Positions 1 to 9,314 of a DNA stretch of 37,808 nt are shown here, one piece after another. Within the stretch, counting starts at the first letter, position 1. Every line of letters starts with the position of its first letter. This stretch comes from an uncultured bacterium (lineage in GTDB: Bacteria; Bacteroidota; Bacteroidia; Bacteroidales; JACABE01): positions 1 to 37,808 of the forward strand of contig CAIWDQ010000633.1 of NCBI GenBank assembly GCA_903911455.1, read 5' to 3'. The notes beneath the pieces were generated by a model. The model was not told the DNA's origin and searched no databases. It saw nothing but the letters and a program-made list of their open reading frames with translations. A program made the translations under genes and the position numbers.

Positions 1-2
1 AA

Positions 3-74
3 AATTTGATTACCCACTCTATCCGTTATAGAACCATTAATATTAACTATTTTGATTATCTGGAAATTTCTTAA
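3..74 (+). CDS. 3' end of an unidentified gene (partial)
   Basis: A reading frame is open from the left edge and stops with TAA at 72-74. Its last residues read THSIRYRTININYFDYLEIS. A rho-independent terminator follows 30 bases later, which is what one expects at the end of a real gene. Only 23 residues are visible and I recognise no family. Confidence 0.45.
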   Translation, partial: NLITHSIRYRTININYFDYLEIS

Positions 75-103
75 AGTTTTAATTTAATCTGAATTAAAAA
101 ATT

Positions 104-139
104 AAAGCCCTGCATATTATTTAACATGCTGGGCTTTTT
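104..139 (+). terminator. Rho-independent terminator of the upstream gene
   Basis: A 12-bp stem (104-115 with 126-137, one T-T mismatch) closes a 10-nt loop and ends in a T run. It reads AAAGCCC on the left and GGGCTTTTT on the right. It closes the gene that enters from the left edge. Confidence 0.8.
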
Positions 140-263
140 CTTCTCTTTTATATTTAAACCATGACTTCGGTTATAAATATAAAAATCATCACGAAAATAA
201 TAATTTTGTTTTATAATCTATGTAAAATGAAATATTGGTTGATTAATAATTTTTTTTACTTAT

Positions 264-308
264 TAACATGTTATTAACAAGGAATGATTATCTTTGCAAG
301 TAATTTTG
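264..308 (+). promoter_or_regulatory. Candidate promoter of the C25 peptidase pair
   Basis: Two perfect matches to the Bacteroidota -7 element TAnnTTTG lie at 289-296 (TATCTTTG) and 301-308 (TAATTTTG). I see no convincing -33 TTTG at the usual spacing. A 10-bp perfect palindrome, TAACATGTTA, at 264-273 sits where a -33 box or operator would be. The resulting leader would be about 60-80 nt. Confidence 0.45.
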
Positions 309-374
309 TAAAGTGAATTGTTTATAACATAATTATACATTGAAAAGTACATAATAAAGCTAATACCATCAAGT

Positions 375-3300
375 ATGAATAAAACTAAACTTATTTTCGG
401 AGTCTTTTTAAGCATTTTTTATATCACTACTAATGCTCAAAATATTAAAACCGGAAGAACTACAACTTCAGTAAACGTTAAAGTGAATACTGATAAGAAA
501 CTTGTTGTAAGAAATACCTTATCGGGAATTAATACTCAAAAGATAAATACAGATAAAGGAAGTTTTATTCGTTTAGATGTAGATGGCTATACTCCTTCTG
601 AACAGATTGGAGAACCATTACTACCTGTTTCAAGAAATTTAATAGAAGTTCCATTAAAAGCTACTTATAAGATAAAAGTTAAAAGCTATAAAGTTCAAAT
701 TTATAATCTAAATGATTTGGGATATAATGGTAAATTAATACCAACTCAGCCTCCAGTTTCTAAAAGCGATCAAACAAAAAAGCCTCTTATTATAAATTCT
801 AAATCTTATGCTAAAAAAGGATATTTAAGTCACCCAATTGTTACCATTGATGATATTGGAATAATGAGAGGTGTAAGAATGGCAAGATTAAATATCTCTC
901 CAGTTCAATATAATCCATCAACTAATACAATTAAAGTCTATTCGGATATAGAAACAGAAATTGTATTTGAAAATGCTGATATAACTGCTACTAATGCTGA
1001 AAAAGAAAAATATTATTCACCAATATTTAATACATTTCAATCAAAATTATTAAACAATAAAACCCCGCTACAAACAAGAAGTGCAGAAATGAGATATCCT
1101 GTTAAATATGTTATTGTTTCTGCTCCTATGTTTAAGCAAACTTTAAAACCATTTGTACAATGGCAGACAAAAAGAGGTTTTAAAGTTGTAGAAGCTTACA
1201 CAGATAATGCTGCTGTTGGTACTACTACTACTAACATAAAAAGCTATCTTCAATCTTTATATCTGGGGGCTACTGAAAATGATCCTGCACCTTCTTATAT
1301 TTTATTTGTTGGCGATATTGCTCAAGTTCCATCTTTCGCAGGTACTACAGGAAGTCATCCAACAGATCTTTATTATGCAGAATATACCGGAGATTTTCTC
1401 CCTGAAGTATTTTATGGCAGGTTTTCAGCATCAACAACTACAGACTTAGCATCTCAAATAGAGAAAACGCTACAATATGAACGTTGTGAAATGCCTGATA
1501 AATCCTTTTTAAACGAAACCGTTTTGATTGCTGGTTCTGATCCTAACTATGGCCCATTAAATGGTAATGGTCAGATAAATTATATGGCAAGCACCTATTA
1601 TAATACTACCTCAGGTTTTGTTCCTCACATTTATTTGTATCCAACAAATTCATCTGCATCTTCGCAAATAATACAAAATGTTAGTACAGGTGTTGGTTTT
1701 GCAAATTATACAGCACATGGCAGTTCAAGTGGCTGGGCAGATCCTTCATTTCAGATTTCAGATGTTGCTTCTTTACAGAATTTAAACAAATATCCTTTAA
1801 TGATAGGTAATTGTTGCCTTACTAATAAGTTTGATGATCCGGTTTGTTTCGGGGAAGCTTTATTAAGAGCATATCATAAAGGAGCTATCGGCTATATTGG
1901 AGGTTCAAATAGTACCTATTGGGACGAAGATTATTATTGGGCTTGTGGTGTAAAAGCAGTTTCTGCAAATCCTGTTTATAATGCTGTTAATCTAGGTGCA
2001 ATTGACAGAATAATGCATACTCATAATGAAGCTTTTTCGCAATGGTATGTTACTCAAGGGCAAATGGTTCAAGCAGGTAATCTGGCTGTAACCATTGGTT
2101 CTCCAAATTCGTTTCATTATTATTGGGAAATTTACCATTTGATGGGCGATCCTTCGTTAATGCCTTATTTTAAAATACCTTTAGCTTTAACAGCAAGCTA
2201 TTCTCCTCTATTACCTTTAGGAAGTACATTATTTAATGTAACAACTGAGCCTTATGCTTATGTTGGAATATCCAGAGACAGTACTTTGTATGGTGCTGCT
2301 CTCGCTGATTCTTCAGGTAATGCCATTATAAATTTAGCACCTATAGTTAATCCTGGTTATGTAAGTGTTGTTGTTACAAAACAGAACAGACAAACTAAAA
2401 TTGACTCTGTTCTGGTTGCATCCCCTCAAGGTCCTTATATTATTTTAAACAATTCTCAATTAACTGATCAAAATGGTAATCATAATGGAGTAGCTGATTT
2501 CGGTGAATTGATTAAGTTAAATGTAAATTTGAAGAACGTTGGTAACTCTGGAGACACTGCTATTTATGCTGTTTTAACTTCTTTTGATCCTTATGTTATA
2601 ATTACTGATAGTATTAAAACATGGGGTATAATTTCTTCTCAAAATACTAAAACAGTTGATAGTGCTTTTGCATTTACTGTAAAATCTTTTGTCCCTGATC
2701 AGCATATTGCTAACTTTAATCTTGCAATACATGATCAGGCTGGGAATATTTGGAATTATAACCTAAATATATTATTAAATGCTCCTTTACTTCAGATATC
2801 ATACGTTTCATTAAATGACAATGCTTCCGGAAATCATAATGGAAGATTAGATCCGGGCGAAACAGTAAATGTTACTTTTAAAGTAAGTAATGTTGGTCAT
2901 AGTAATGCTGCTAATACCAATACTGTTTTAACATCAACTACAGGGTTTATTAATATTCTTAATCCTAACTCCAATTTAAATACAATTAATCAGGGGGCAA
3001 GTGCCAATGTTACTTATACTATAAGTGCAACAAATGTTGCTAATATTGGAGATTCATATAATCTTACTTTAAATGCAAACTCTAATTCTTATTTAAGTCA
3101 ATTAACTATTAATAATGGTGTGGGTTTAATAATGGAAGATTTCGAAACACATAATTTTACTAAATTTAGTTGGGATACTACTGATATTCATCCATGGATT
3201 ATTGCAACTGATACAGTTGTTGCTCCCGGATTATATAGTTCTAAGTCAGGCGTTATTACGGATAATCAAACTTCTTCTTTAAAGATTACTTTAGATGTTT

Positions 3301-3857
3301 TAACCAATGATAGTATTTCTTTTTATAGAAAAGTTTCGTGCGAACATGATCCAAGTGGAAGTGTAGATTATGATAATTTGCAATTCTTAATTGATGGAAC
3401 TATCGTTGATAAATGGGATGGTGAGACCAATTGGTCTAAAGTTACTTATCCTATTACTTCAGGAACTCATATTATTTCGTGGGTTTATAATAAAGATGTC
3501 AATACATCTAGTGGAAGTGATTGTGCCTGGCTGGATAATATTACATTCCCTGCTGTTCAGTCTTTAGTTAATGTGCCAAACTTTAATAATTTAGAAAAAG
3601 GTACAGATTTTACTATATATCCTAATCCTGCAAAAGATAATTTTAATCTTATGTATAGGATAAGTAAAGAAGCTTCTACTTCTTTTAAAATATTTAATAC
3701 AACCGGGCAATGTGTTTTTAATTATGATAAAGAACATCAGCTTGCCGGCATTTATTCAAAAGAAATTAATGTTTCGGGTTTAGATAAAGGAGTATACTAT
3801 TGTACAATGCTTCTAAACGATAAGATTATTACAAGAAAATTTGTTATCACAAAATAA
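375..3857 (+). CDS. Gingipain-like C25 cysteine peptidase, T9SS cargo
   Basis: A 1160-residue secreted protease of the gingipain family (C25). The order is: signal peptide (residues 1-21, ending TNAQ); a propeptide-like region to about 220; a catalytic domain from about 243 to 600; an Ig-like domain; two CARDB-like repeats, each opening with a calcium-binding-like loop (NGNHNGVADFGE, SGNHNGRLDPGE); a jelly-roll adhesin/MAM-like module (about 950-1080); and a type A sorting domain (YPNPAKDNF onward). The catalytic pair is seen as His448 in YTAHGSSSGW and a Cys in IGNCCLTNKF. Cys481 is 33 residues after the His, the spacing I recall for RgpB His211/Cys244, and Cys480 sits beside it. The protein is expected to cross the outer membrane by T9SS and act at or beyond the cell surface; its substrate is unknown. 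PorU is also a C25 protein of about this size, but the adhesin domain and gingipain-like active site fit an exported protease better. Confidence 0.9.
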   Translation: MNKTKLIFGVFLSIFYITTNAQNIKTGRTTTSVNVKVNTDKKLVVRNTLSGINTQKINTDKGSFIRLDVDGYTPSEQIGEPLLPVSRNLIEVPLKATYKIKVKSYKVQIYNLNDLGYNGKLIPTQPPVSKSDQTKKPLIINSKSYAKKGYLSHPIVTIDDIGIMRGVRMARLNISPVQYNPSTNTIKVYSDIETEIVFENADITATNAEKEKYYSPIFNTFQSKLLNNKTPLQTRSAEMRYPVKYVIVSAPMFKQTLKPFVQWQTKRGFKVVEAYTDNAAVGTTTTNIKSYLQSLYLGATENDPAPSYILFVGDIAQVPSFAGTTGSHPTDLYYAEYTGDFLPEVFYGRFSASTTTDLASQIEKTLQYERCEMPDKSFLNETVLIAGSDPNYGPLNGNGQINYMASTYYNTTSGFVPHIYLYPTNSSASSQIIQNVSTGVGFANYTAHGSSSGWADPSFQISDVASLQNLNKYPLMIGNCCLTNKFDDPVCFGEALLRAYHKGAIGYIGGSNSTYWDEDYYWACGVKAVSANPVYNAVNLGAIDRIMHTHNEAFSQWYVTQGQMVQAGNLAVTIGSPNSFHYYWEIYHLMGDPSLMPYFKIPLALTASYSPLLPLGSTLFNVTTEPYAYVGISRDSTLYGAALADSSGNAIINLAPIVNPGYVSVVVTKQNRQTKIDSVLVASPQGPYIILNNSQLTDQNGNHNGVADFGELIKLNVNLKNVGNSGDTAIYAVLTSFDPYVIITDSIKTWGIISSQNTKTVDSAFAFTVKSFVPDQHIANFNLAIHDQAGNIWNYNLNILLNAPLLQISYVSLNDNASGNHNGRLDPGETVNVTFKVSNVGHSNAANTNTVLTSTTGFINILNPNSNLNTINQGASANVTYTISATNVANIGDSYNLTLNANSNSYLSQLTINNGVGLIMEDFETHNFTKFSWDTTDIHPWIIATDTVVAPGLYSSKSGVITDNQTSSLKITLDVLTNDSISFYRKVSCEHDPSGSVDYDNLQFLIDGTIVDKWDGETNWSKVTYPITSGTHIISWVYNKDVNTSSGSDCAWLDNITFPAVQSLVNVPNFNNLEKGTDFTIYPNPAKDNFNLMYRISKEASTSFKIFNTTGQCVFNYDKEHQLAGIYSKEINVSGLDKGVYYCTMLLNDKIITRKFVITK

Positions 3858-3866
3858 ATAAACATA

Positions 3867-6800
3867 ATGAAAAGAACTATTCTGATTGTTTTTGCTCTTG
3901 TTTGCTTCGCAGGTTTAAGAGCCACTAACTGGGCAAGCATAAAATCTGCAACACCAGGCGCTGTTAATGTACAACTTGTTTCATCAGATATTGAAAGCAC
4001 TACTGTCCTTTTCTCTTTTGATGGCTTTTCTACTTCTGATATTACTACTAATGGTACAATATTTAAAAGTATATCATTAGGTGGAGGAGCTCAATTATTA
4101 AGGGCAGGTTGTCCGGATGTACTTAAACTTACATCTTCTATAATTATTCCTGATGATGCTGAAATGAAACTTGAAGTTATAAGCAGCTCTTATATTGATT
4201 ATCCAAATTATAATATTATCCCTTCAAAAGGTAATCTTACAAGAGACATTGACCCTGCCAGTATTCCTTATACTTTTGGTAAAGAATATACGAATAATAC
4301 TTTCTTTCCGGGTAAGCTTGCCGAACTACAACAACCTTATATTATAAGAGATTATCGTGGACAAACTGTCACTACTTATCCTTTTCAATATAATCCTGTT
4401 ACTAAAGTGCTGAGAGTTTATTATAATATGACAGTAAAAATTTCCCGCAAAGGGGATAATGGTATTAATAAACTTGTAAGAAGTAAAGCTCCTATTAGTA
4501 TTGATAATGATTTTAAGAATATATATGACCGTCATTTTATTAATAGTGGAACTTCTACTGCTAAGTATTCTCCTGTAGGCGAACAAGGGGGTATGCTGAT
4601 TATAAGTTATGGTCAGTTTCTATCTGCTGTACAACCATTGGCAGACTGGAGAAACATATCTGGTATTCCTACCAAATTAATTAGTATTGATAGTATAGGA
4701 AATACAACGACTGCTATCCAGAATTACATTAACAATTACTATAACCAAAAGGGACTTTCTTATGTTCTGCTTGTTGGAGATGCTCCTCAGATAACTACTT
4801 ATACTGTTGCAGGTGGAGGTTCGGATAATACTTATTCATACATTGTAGGTAATGATCATTATCCTGATATTTTTGTAGGTCGTTTATCTGCCGAAACTAT
4901 TACTCAGGTGCAAACTCAGGTACAAAAGATATTAACTTACGAAAAGAATCCTGTTATAGGTAATGGCTGGATAAATCATGGTATTGGTATAGCTTCTGAT
5001 CAGGGGCCCGGAGATAGTAATGAATACGATTATCAGCATATAAGAAATATCAGAAACAAACTTTTAAACTTCCATTATAAAGCAATGAGCGAGTTATATG
5101 ATGGTAGTCAAAATGGATTGGATGCTGCTGGAAATCCAACTGCTGCAATGGTGTCAACTGAAGTTAATAATGGTGCAGGGATTATTCATTATACAGGTCA
5201 TGGTAGTAATACTTCATGGGGAACCAGTGGTTTCTCAAATACCGAAATAGGTGCTTTAACCAATATTAATATGTGGCCTTTTGTTTGTTCGGTCGGATGT
5301 GTTAATGGTAATTTTGTAAGTACTACTTGTTTTGCTGAAGCATGGATGAGAGCTACCTATAATGGTCAGCCTACTGGTGCTATTGCCACATTAATGTCAA
5401 CTATTAATCAGAGTTGGAGTCCGCCTATGTTAGCTCAGGATGAGATGGTGAACATACTTATAGAAGGTTATCCTAATAATATCAAACATACTTTTGGTGG
5501 TGTTTCTATGAATGGTTGTATGAAGATGAATGATGTGTATGGAACTCAAGGTAACGATATGACTGATACCTGGAACATCTTTGGCGATCCTTCAATGACG
5601 TTGAGAACCGATACTCCCAGAGTTATAGTTGCTACTTATAACCCTTCTATTCCTATTGGTTCTACTCAATTTAATGTTAATTGCAGTGTAAATGGAGCTA
5701 TGGTTACTTTAAGTATAAATAACCAGCGTATAGGTTCGGGGCTTGTAAATAGTGGTATTGCTACTATTAATTTCGGTGCTTTAACTACTCTTGATACCAT
5801 TAAAGTTGTTGTTACAAAATACAATTACATTCCTTTTATAGGCAATCTGCAAGTGTTTGTTCCCAATGGTCCTTTTGTACAGTTTAATAATATGCAGATT
5901 GTAGATGTTGGTGGTAATAATAATGGTCTGGCTGATTTTAATGAGAATATAACTCTTAATGTTGGCTTAAAGAATCTGGGTACTGTTGCCGCCCATCTTG
6001 TTAATGCAACTTTAGCTACAGCTGATACAAGTATTATAATTACAGGCAATCAACATGCTTGGGGGCTTATTGCTAACGGTGTTAATTCTATTCAGAATAA
6101 TGCCTTTGCTATTACAATAAAGAATAATGTTGCCGATCAGTATGTAGTTCCTTTTACTTTAACTATTCATGACAGCCTTTCTAATAACTGGACTTCTCAG
6201 TTTAATCTTACTATAAATGCCCCTTCTTTAGCTATTGGGAATTTAACTCTAAAAGATACTGTTTCGGGCAATGCAAATGGTGTATTAGATCCTTCCGAAA
6301 CTGCTGTTATTTATATTCAGGCATTCAATATCGGACATAGTGCTTGCGCAAATGCTATTGGTACTTTATCAACAACAAATCCTAATATTACTATTGTAAG
6401 TTCTCCAACTGTTAATATTGGGAATATGGCTATTGGTAGTACTATTATTGTTGCTTATAAGATACAGGTTGCAGCAGGTACTACTCTTGGTAATATTGCC
6501 GACTTTACATTTAAAATTACTTCAGGTGCTTATCAGGCAACTAATACTTTTTATCAGTCTATTGGAGTAGTAAGAGAAGATTTTGAAACAGGCAACTTCA
6601 ATAAGTTCAACTGGACTCAGGGAGGCAATCAGCCGTGGGTGATTACTAGTGCTAGCGCTATTGAAGGTGTTTACTCTGCTAAATCAGGTCCTATTACTGA
6701 TAGCCAGACTTCGGAGTTGTCAATTACTTTGAATGTTCTTGTTGCTGATTCTATTTCTTTTTATAAAAAAGTATCATGCGAACAAGCTCCTAACAATGCT

Positions 6801-7280
6801 TTGAATTATGATTATCTTGAGTTTTTGATTGACAATGTATCTATGGATAAATGGGATGGAGAAGTTGCAATTTCAAGGAACGCTTACCCTATAACACAAG
6901 GGATACATACTCTTAAGTGGAGATATCTTAAAGATTATACCACTTCAGCAGGCAGTGATTGTGCCTGGTTGGATTATATTAAATTTCCTCCTGCTATATT
7001 TAATGTAGGTATTATAGAAGTGAGCAAAGATAATGTATTTAATGTGTATCCTAATCCTGTTACTGATAAATTAACTATTGTTTACAACTCTGACGAAGAT
7101 GTAACTATTGTTCTTATTAATACTTTAGGACAGCAATTAGTATCTAAGAATATTAAAAATAATTCAAGTTTACAGAAATCAGTAACTATTGATATGAACT
7201 CTTACGAGAAAGGTATTTATTTGATTCAATTCAAAACATTAAAACAAACGAGTTTTAAAAAGATTATTAAAGCTAACTAA
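3867..7280 (+). CDS. Second gingipain-like C25 cysteine peptidase, T9SS cargo
   Basis: A 1137-residue paralogue of the preceding gene, starting 9 bases after its stop, so the two are very probably co-transcribed. It has the same domain order: signal peptide (ending FAGLRAT), propeptide, C25 catalytic domain, Ig-like domain, two CARDB-like repeats with Asn/Asp-rich loops (GGNNNGLADFNE, SGNANGVLDPSE), a jelly-roll module (about 935-1060) and a T9SS type A sorting domain starting at VYPNPVTDKL. The catalytic residues are clear: His445 in YTGHGSNTSW and Cys478 in VGCVNGNF, 33 residues apart. The CVNG context is closer to the gingipains I know than that of the first paralogue. It is probably a surface or secreted endopeptidase; cleavage specificity cannot be read from sequence. 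Confidence 0.9.
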   Translation: MKRTILIVFALVCFAGLRATNWASIKSATPGAVNVQLVSSDIESTTVLFSFDGFSTSDITTNGTIFKSISLGGGAQLLRAGCPDVLKLTSSIIIPDDAEMKLEVISSSYIDYPNYNIIPSKGNLTRDIDPASIPYTFGKEYTNNTFFPGKLAELQQPYIIRDYRGQTVTTYPFQYNPVTKVLRVYYNMTVKISRKGDNGINKLVRSKAPISIDNDFKNIYDRHFINSGTSTAKYSPVGEQGGMLIISYGQFLSAVQPLADWRNISGIPTKLISIDSIGNTTTAIQNYINNYYNQKGLSYVLLVGDAPQITTYTVAGGGSDNTYSYIVGNDHYPDIFVGRLSAETITQVQTQVQKILTYEKNPVIGNGWINHGIGIASDQGPGDSNEYDYQHIRNIRNKLLNFHYKAMSELYDGSQNGLDAAGNPTAAMVSTEVNNGAGIIHYTGHGSNTSWGTSGFSNTEIGALTNINMWPFVCSVGCVNGNFVSTTCFAEAWMRATYNGQPTGAIATLMSTINQSWSPPMLAQDEMVNILIEGYPNNIKHTFGGVSMNGCMKMNDVYGTQGNDMTDTWNIFGDPSMTLRTDTPRVIVATYNPSIPIGSTQFNVNCSVNGAMVTLSINNQRIGSGLVNSGIATINFGALTTLDTIKVVVTKYNYIPFIGNLQVFVPNGPFVQFNNMQIVDVGGNNNGLADFNENITLNVGLKNLGTVAAHLVNATLATADTSIIITGNQHAWGLIANGVNSIQNNAFAITIKNNVADQYVVPFTLTIHDSLSNNWTSQFNLTINAPSLAIGNLTLKDTVSGNANGVLDPSETAVIYIQAFNIGHSACANAIGTLSTTNPNITIVSSPTVNIGNMAIGSTIIVAYKIQVAAGTTLGNIADFTFKITSGAYQATNTFYQSIGVVREDFETGNFNKFNWTQGGNQPWVITSASAIEGVYSAKSGPITDSQTSELSITLNVLVADSISFYKKVSCEQAPNNALNYDYLEFLIDNVSMDKWDGEVAISRNAYPITQGIHTLKWRYLKDYTTSAGSDCAWLDYIKFPPAIFNVGIIEVSKDNVFNVYPNPVTDKLTIVYNSDEDVTIVLINTLGQQLVSKNIKNNSSLQKSVTIDMNSYEKGIYLIQFKTLKQTSFKKIIKAN

Positions 7281-7283
7281 AAT

Positions 7284-7316
7284 AAAAAGGGGTTGATATG
7301 ATATCAACCCCTTTTT
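7284..7316. terminator. Bidirectional terminator between convergent genes
   Basis: A perfect 16-bp inverted repeat (7284-7299 with 7301-7316) with A5 on one side and T5 on the other, so it can end transcription on both strands. It sits between the stop of the second C25 peptidase and the stop of the metallophosphoesterase. The core reads GGGGTTGATAT and ATATCAACCCC. Confidence 0.9.
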
Positions 7317-7326
7317 ATTTTAATGA

Positions 7327-8901
7327 TTAATTCTTAATAATCTTCTTTGTTAATATCGTATTATTAATTTTGACTTGAATGATATATTCTCCCGCTGACT
7401 TGTTAGATATATCAATAACAACGTTCCTGTTATCTTTACTATCCTTATCATAAACCAGCTTTCCACTGATATCAAATATCTTTAAATTGATTTTACTTTT
7501 AATATCAGGCATCAGTAAATTGAAAATCCCTTGAGAAGGATTAGGGAATAATAATATGTTATTTATATTATATGTTTCCTGAATACCTGAATAGAATTTG
7601 CTATTCAAATCAATGGTCGTTGTCCAGTCATCAGGTGGAAGATCAGTCCAGATGCCTTCTAAAATATAACCAATAAAAGCATAATTAGCATCCTGTTTAA
7701 GCATAGCAATTATTGCTGATGTTTGAGCAGAAGGATTACTTTCGTTGCCACCAAAGTGAGCAATAAAAGTTTCGGTGATAGCAGGTTCAATAGCATAGGC
7801 TGTAGCAGAATCAACATAGTATGGTGGCGACATTAACATATAAATTATTTGAGGTGGCAATCCAGTTTGTAAAGCATGCAATGAATATTGCTGGAAAGTC
7901 ATTGTGCCAGTATTATAATTTATATTTGTAATGTGCTTTCCTGTAATTTGAAGCATTGTATCAGTTGTAAGAGTCATGATACGATAAGGATCAGGGTAGG
8001 TAATAGCTGAACCTGTTTCAACATCATAAATTGCATTGCCATATGAAGTCGTTTTCATTACAATATCCTGTGCATGAAAATGACCTGTAAACATTACTTT
8101 TAAACCTAGATTAGCCAGTTGTGTAGAAATAGTATCATAATCATCAATTACATATTCTGAAAATATAGTTGCTTGCCCCATATAGTGCTCCATCAGATTA
8201 TGATGCTGCATTCCCAAAACTACTTTCCCTGCTTGCCTTGCTTCTATCAGTCTATCTTTGCACCATTGTAATACATGTGGTTTGTAACCTCCACTTGTAA
8301 CAGGAGCTCCATTAACAAAATTAGAATCATAACGACATACATCTAATGATAATATTTGTAAGCCGGCTATAGGTTCGGCAATATAGGATAAAGAAGCTGT
8401 ATCTGTTTTCAAAGCTCCGTTATAACCATAATTATAATACATCGTCTTAAATTGAGCTGGTGTTGCTGTAGGAACAGAGGTGGTAGTGCTATTATTATAC
8501 GACAAAGCATCAGGATTATTAATATCATGGTTTCCATTAATAACAAAAACTTTGATACCTGCATTCTTTAACGAAAGAATAAAATTAAGTATCTTCTGAT
8601 GACATGTAATTTCGCCATCCTTAGTCATATCTCCAGGTATAAGAACTATATCTGGATGTATTAAAAGGAGCGAATCGAAGAGTGAAACCATAATTGCATT
8701 GCTTTCCTTTAATAATTTCCGGTCCTGAGCCAGATACATCTGAAATGCTGGACCATCATTGATCAATAAAGTGGTATCAAAGTAATGCAGATCCGAAATT
8801 ACACAGATCTTATAATTCTGCGTACCTACTTGCGAATATCCTTTTTGTATTCCTAAAAATGGAAGACTTAATAAAAGGATAAAAATGTAAAATTTTTTCA
8901 T
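7327..8901 (-). CDS. Calcineurin-like metallophosphoesterase with T9SS sorting domain
   Basis: A 524-residue exported phosphoesterase. After a signal peptide (residues 1-23, ending KGYSQ) come the metal-binding motifs of the calcineurin-like fold in order: DLH in ISDLHYFD, GD in LIPGDMTKDG, GNHD in VINGNHDINN, a histidine in GMQHHN and GHFH in FTGHFHAQD. All expected ligands are present, so it should be an active binuclear phosphoesterase. The C-terminus is a type A sorting domain beginning FPNPSQGIF, indicating export by T9SS. CpdA-like cyclic nucleotide phosphodiesterases and purple-acid-type phosphatases share this core; the substrate cannot be read from sequence. It is convergent with the C25 peptidases and has its own promoter upstream. 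Confidence 0.9.
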   Translation of the reverse strand: MKKFYIFILLLSLPFLGIQKGYSQVGTQNYKICVISDLHYFDTTLLINDGPAFQMYLAQDRKLLKESNAIMVSLFDSLLLIHPDIVLIPGDMTKDGEITCHQKILNFILSLKNAGIKVFVINGNHDINNPDALSYNNSTTTSVPTATPAQFKTMYYNYGYNGALKTDTASLSYIAEPIAGLQILSLDVCRYDSNFVNGAPVTSGGYKPHVLQWCKDRLIEARQAGKVVLGMQHHNLMEHYMGQATIFSEYVIDDYDTISTQLANLGLKVMFTGHFHAQDIVMKTTSYGNAIYDVETGSAITYPDPYRIMTLTTDTMLQITGKHITNINYNTGTMTFQQYSLHALQTGLPPQIIYMLMSPPYYVDSATAYAIEPAITETFIAHFGGNESNPSAQTSAIIAMLKQDANYAFIGYILEGIWTDLPPDDWTTTIDLNSKFYSGIQETYNINNILLFPNPSQGIFNLLMPDIKSKINLKIFDISGKLVYDKDSKDNRNVVIDISNKSAGEYIIQVKINNTILTKKIIKN

Positions 8902-8993
8902 AAAGTTAATTTTAAATTGTGGGTTCTGATTTGTTTTTACTGACTATTCCTAAGTATACTAAGAACCCTTTAAGTATGCTTTGAAAATCGTTT

Positions 8994-9025
8994 CAAATAT
9001 ACAACAATTTTTACTGGAAAGCAAA
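8994..9025 (-). promoter_or_regulatory. Promoter of the metallophosphoesterase
   Basis: Read on the minus strand, a TTTG (-33, plus-strand CAAA at 9022-9025) and a TATATTTG (-7, plus-strand 8994-9001) are separated by 20 nt. This is the most complete Bacteroidota-type promoter in the window. It leaves a leader of roughly 85 nt. The rest of the 8902-9314 gap shows nothing I can name; a near-match TACTTTAG at 9233-9240 may serve the cytochrome gene. Confidence 0.65.
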
Positions 9026-9314
9026 TAAAAGTGTTAAAATATGCTTGACAATCAATATAGTTAATTCTATAAACCCCTTTAATACTGGAATAGGGTGTAT
9101 GTGCTGTTCCAAAAGAGTAGATTTATAAGTTCATTAGGTCTTGCTTAATAATGAAAGCTCCTTTTAAATAAGCCTTTTTAAATATTTAAAATATTTTTTA
9201 TTTTTTTAACAAATGATTATCCTTAATAAGCATACTTTAGCGAACATTAATCAATATATAATGTTTAAATTTAATCAAAATTATCTTTAATTATTCATTT
9301 AAAACAAAGGCGTT

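Noticed and set aside
375..3857. Identification of the first C25 gene as the T9SS sortase PorU.
   Set aside because: The size and family would allow it, but the adhesin-like module, the tandem paralogue and the gingipain-like active-site region fit cargo proteases better. An alignment would settle it.
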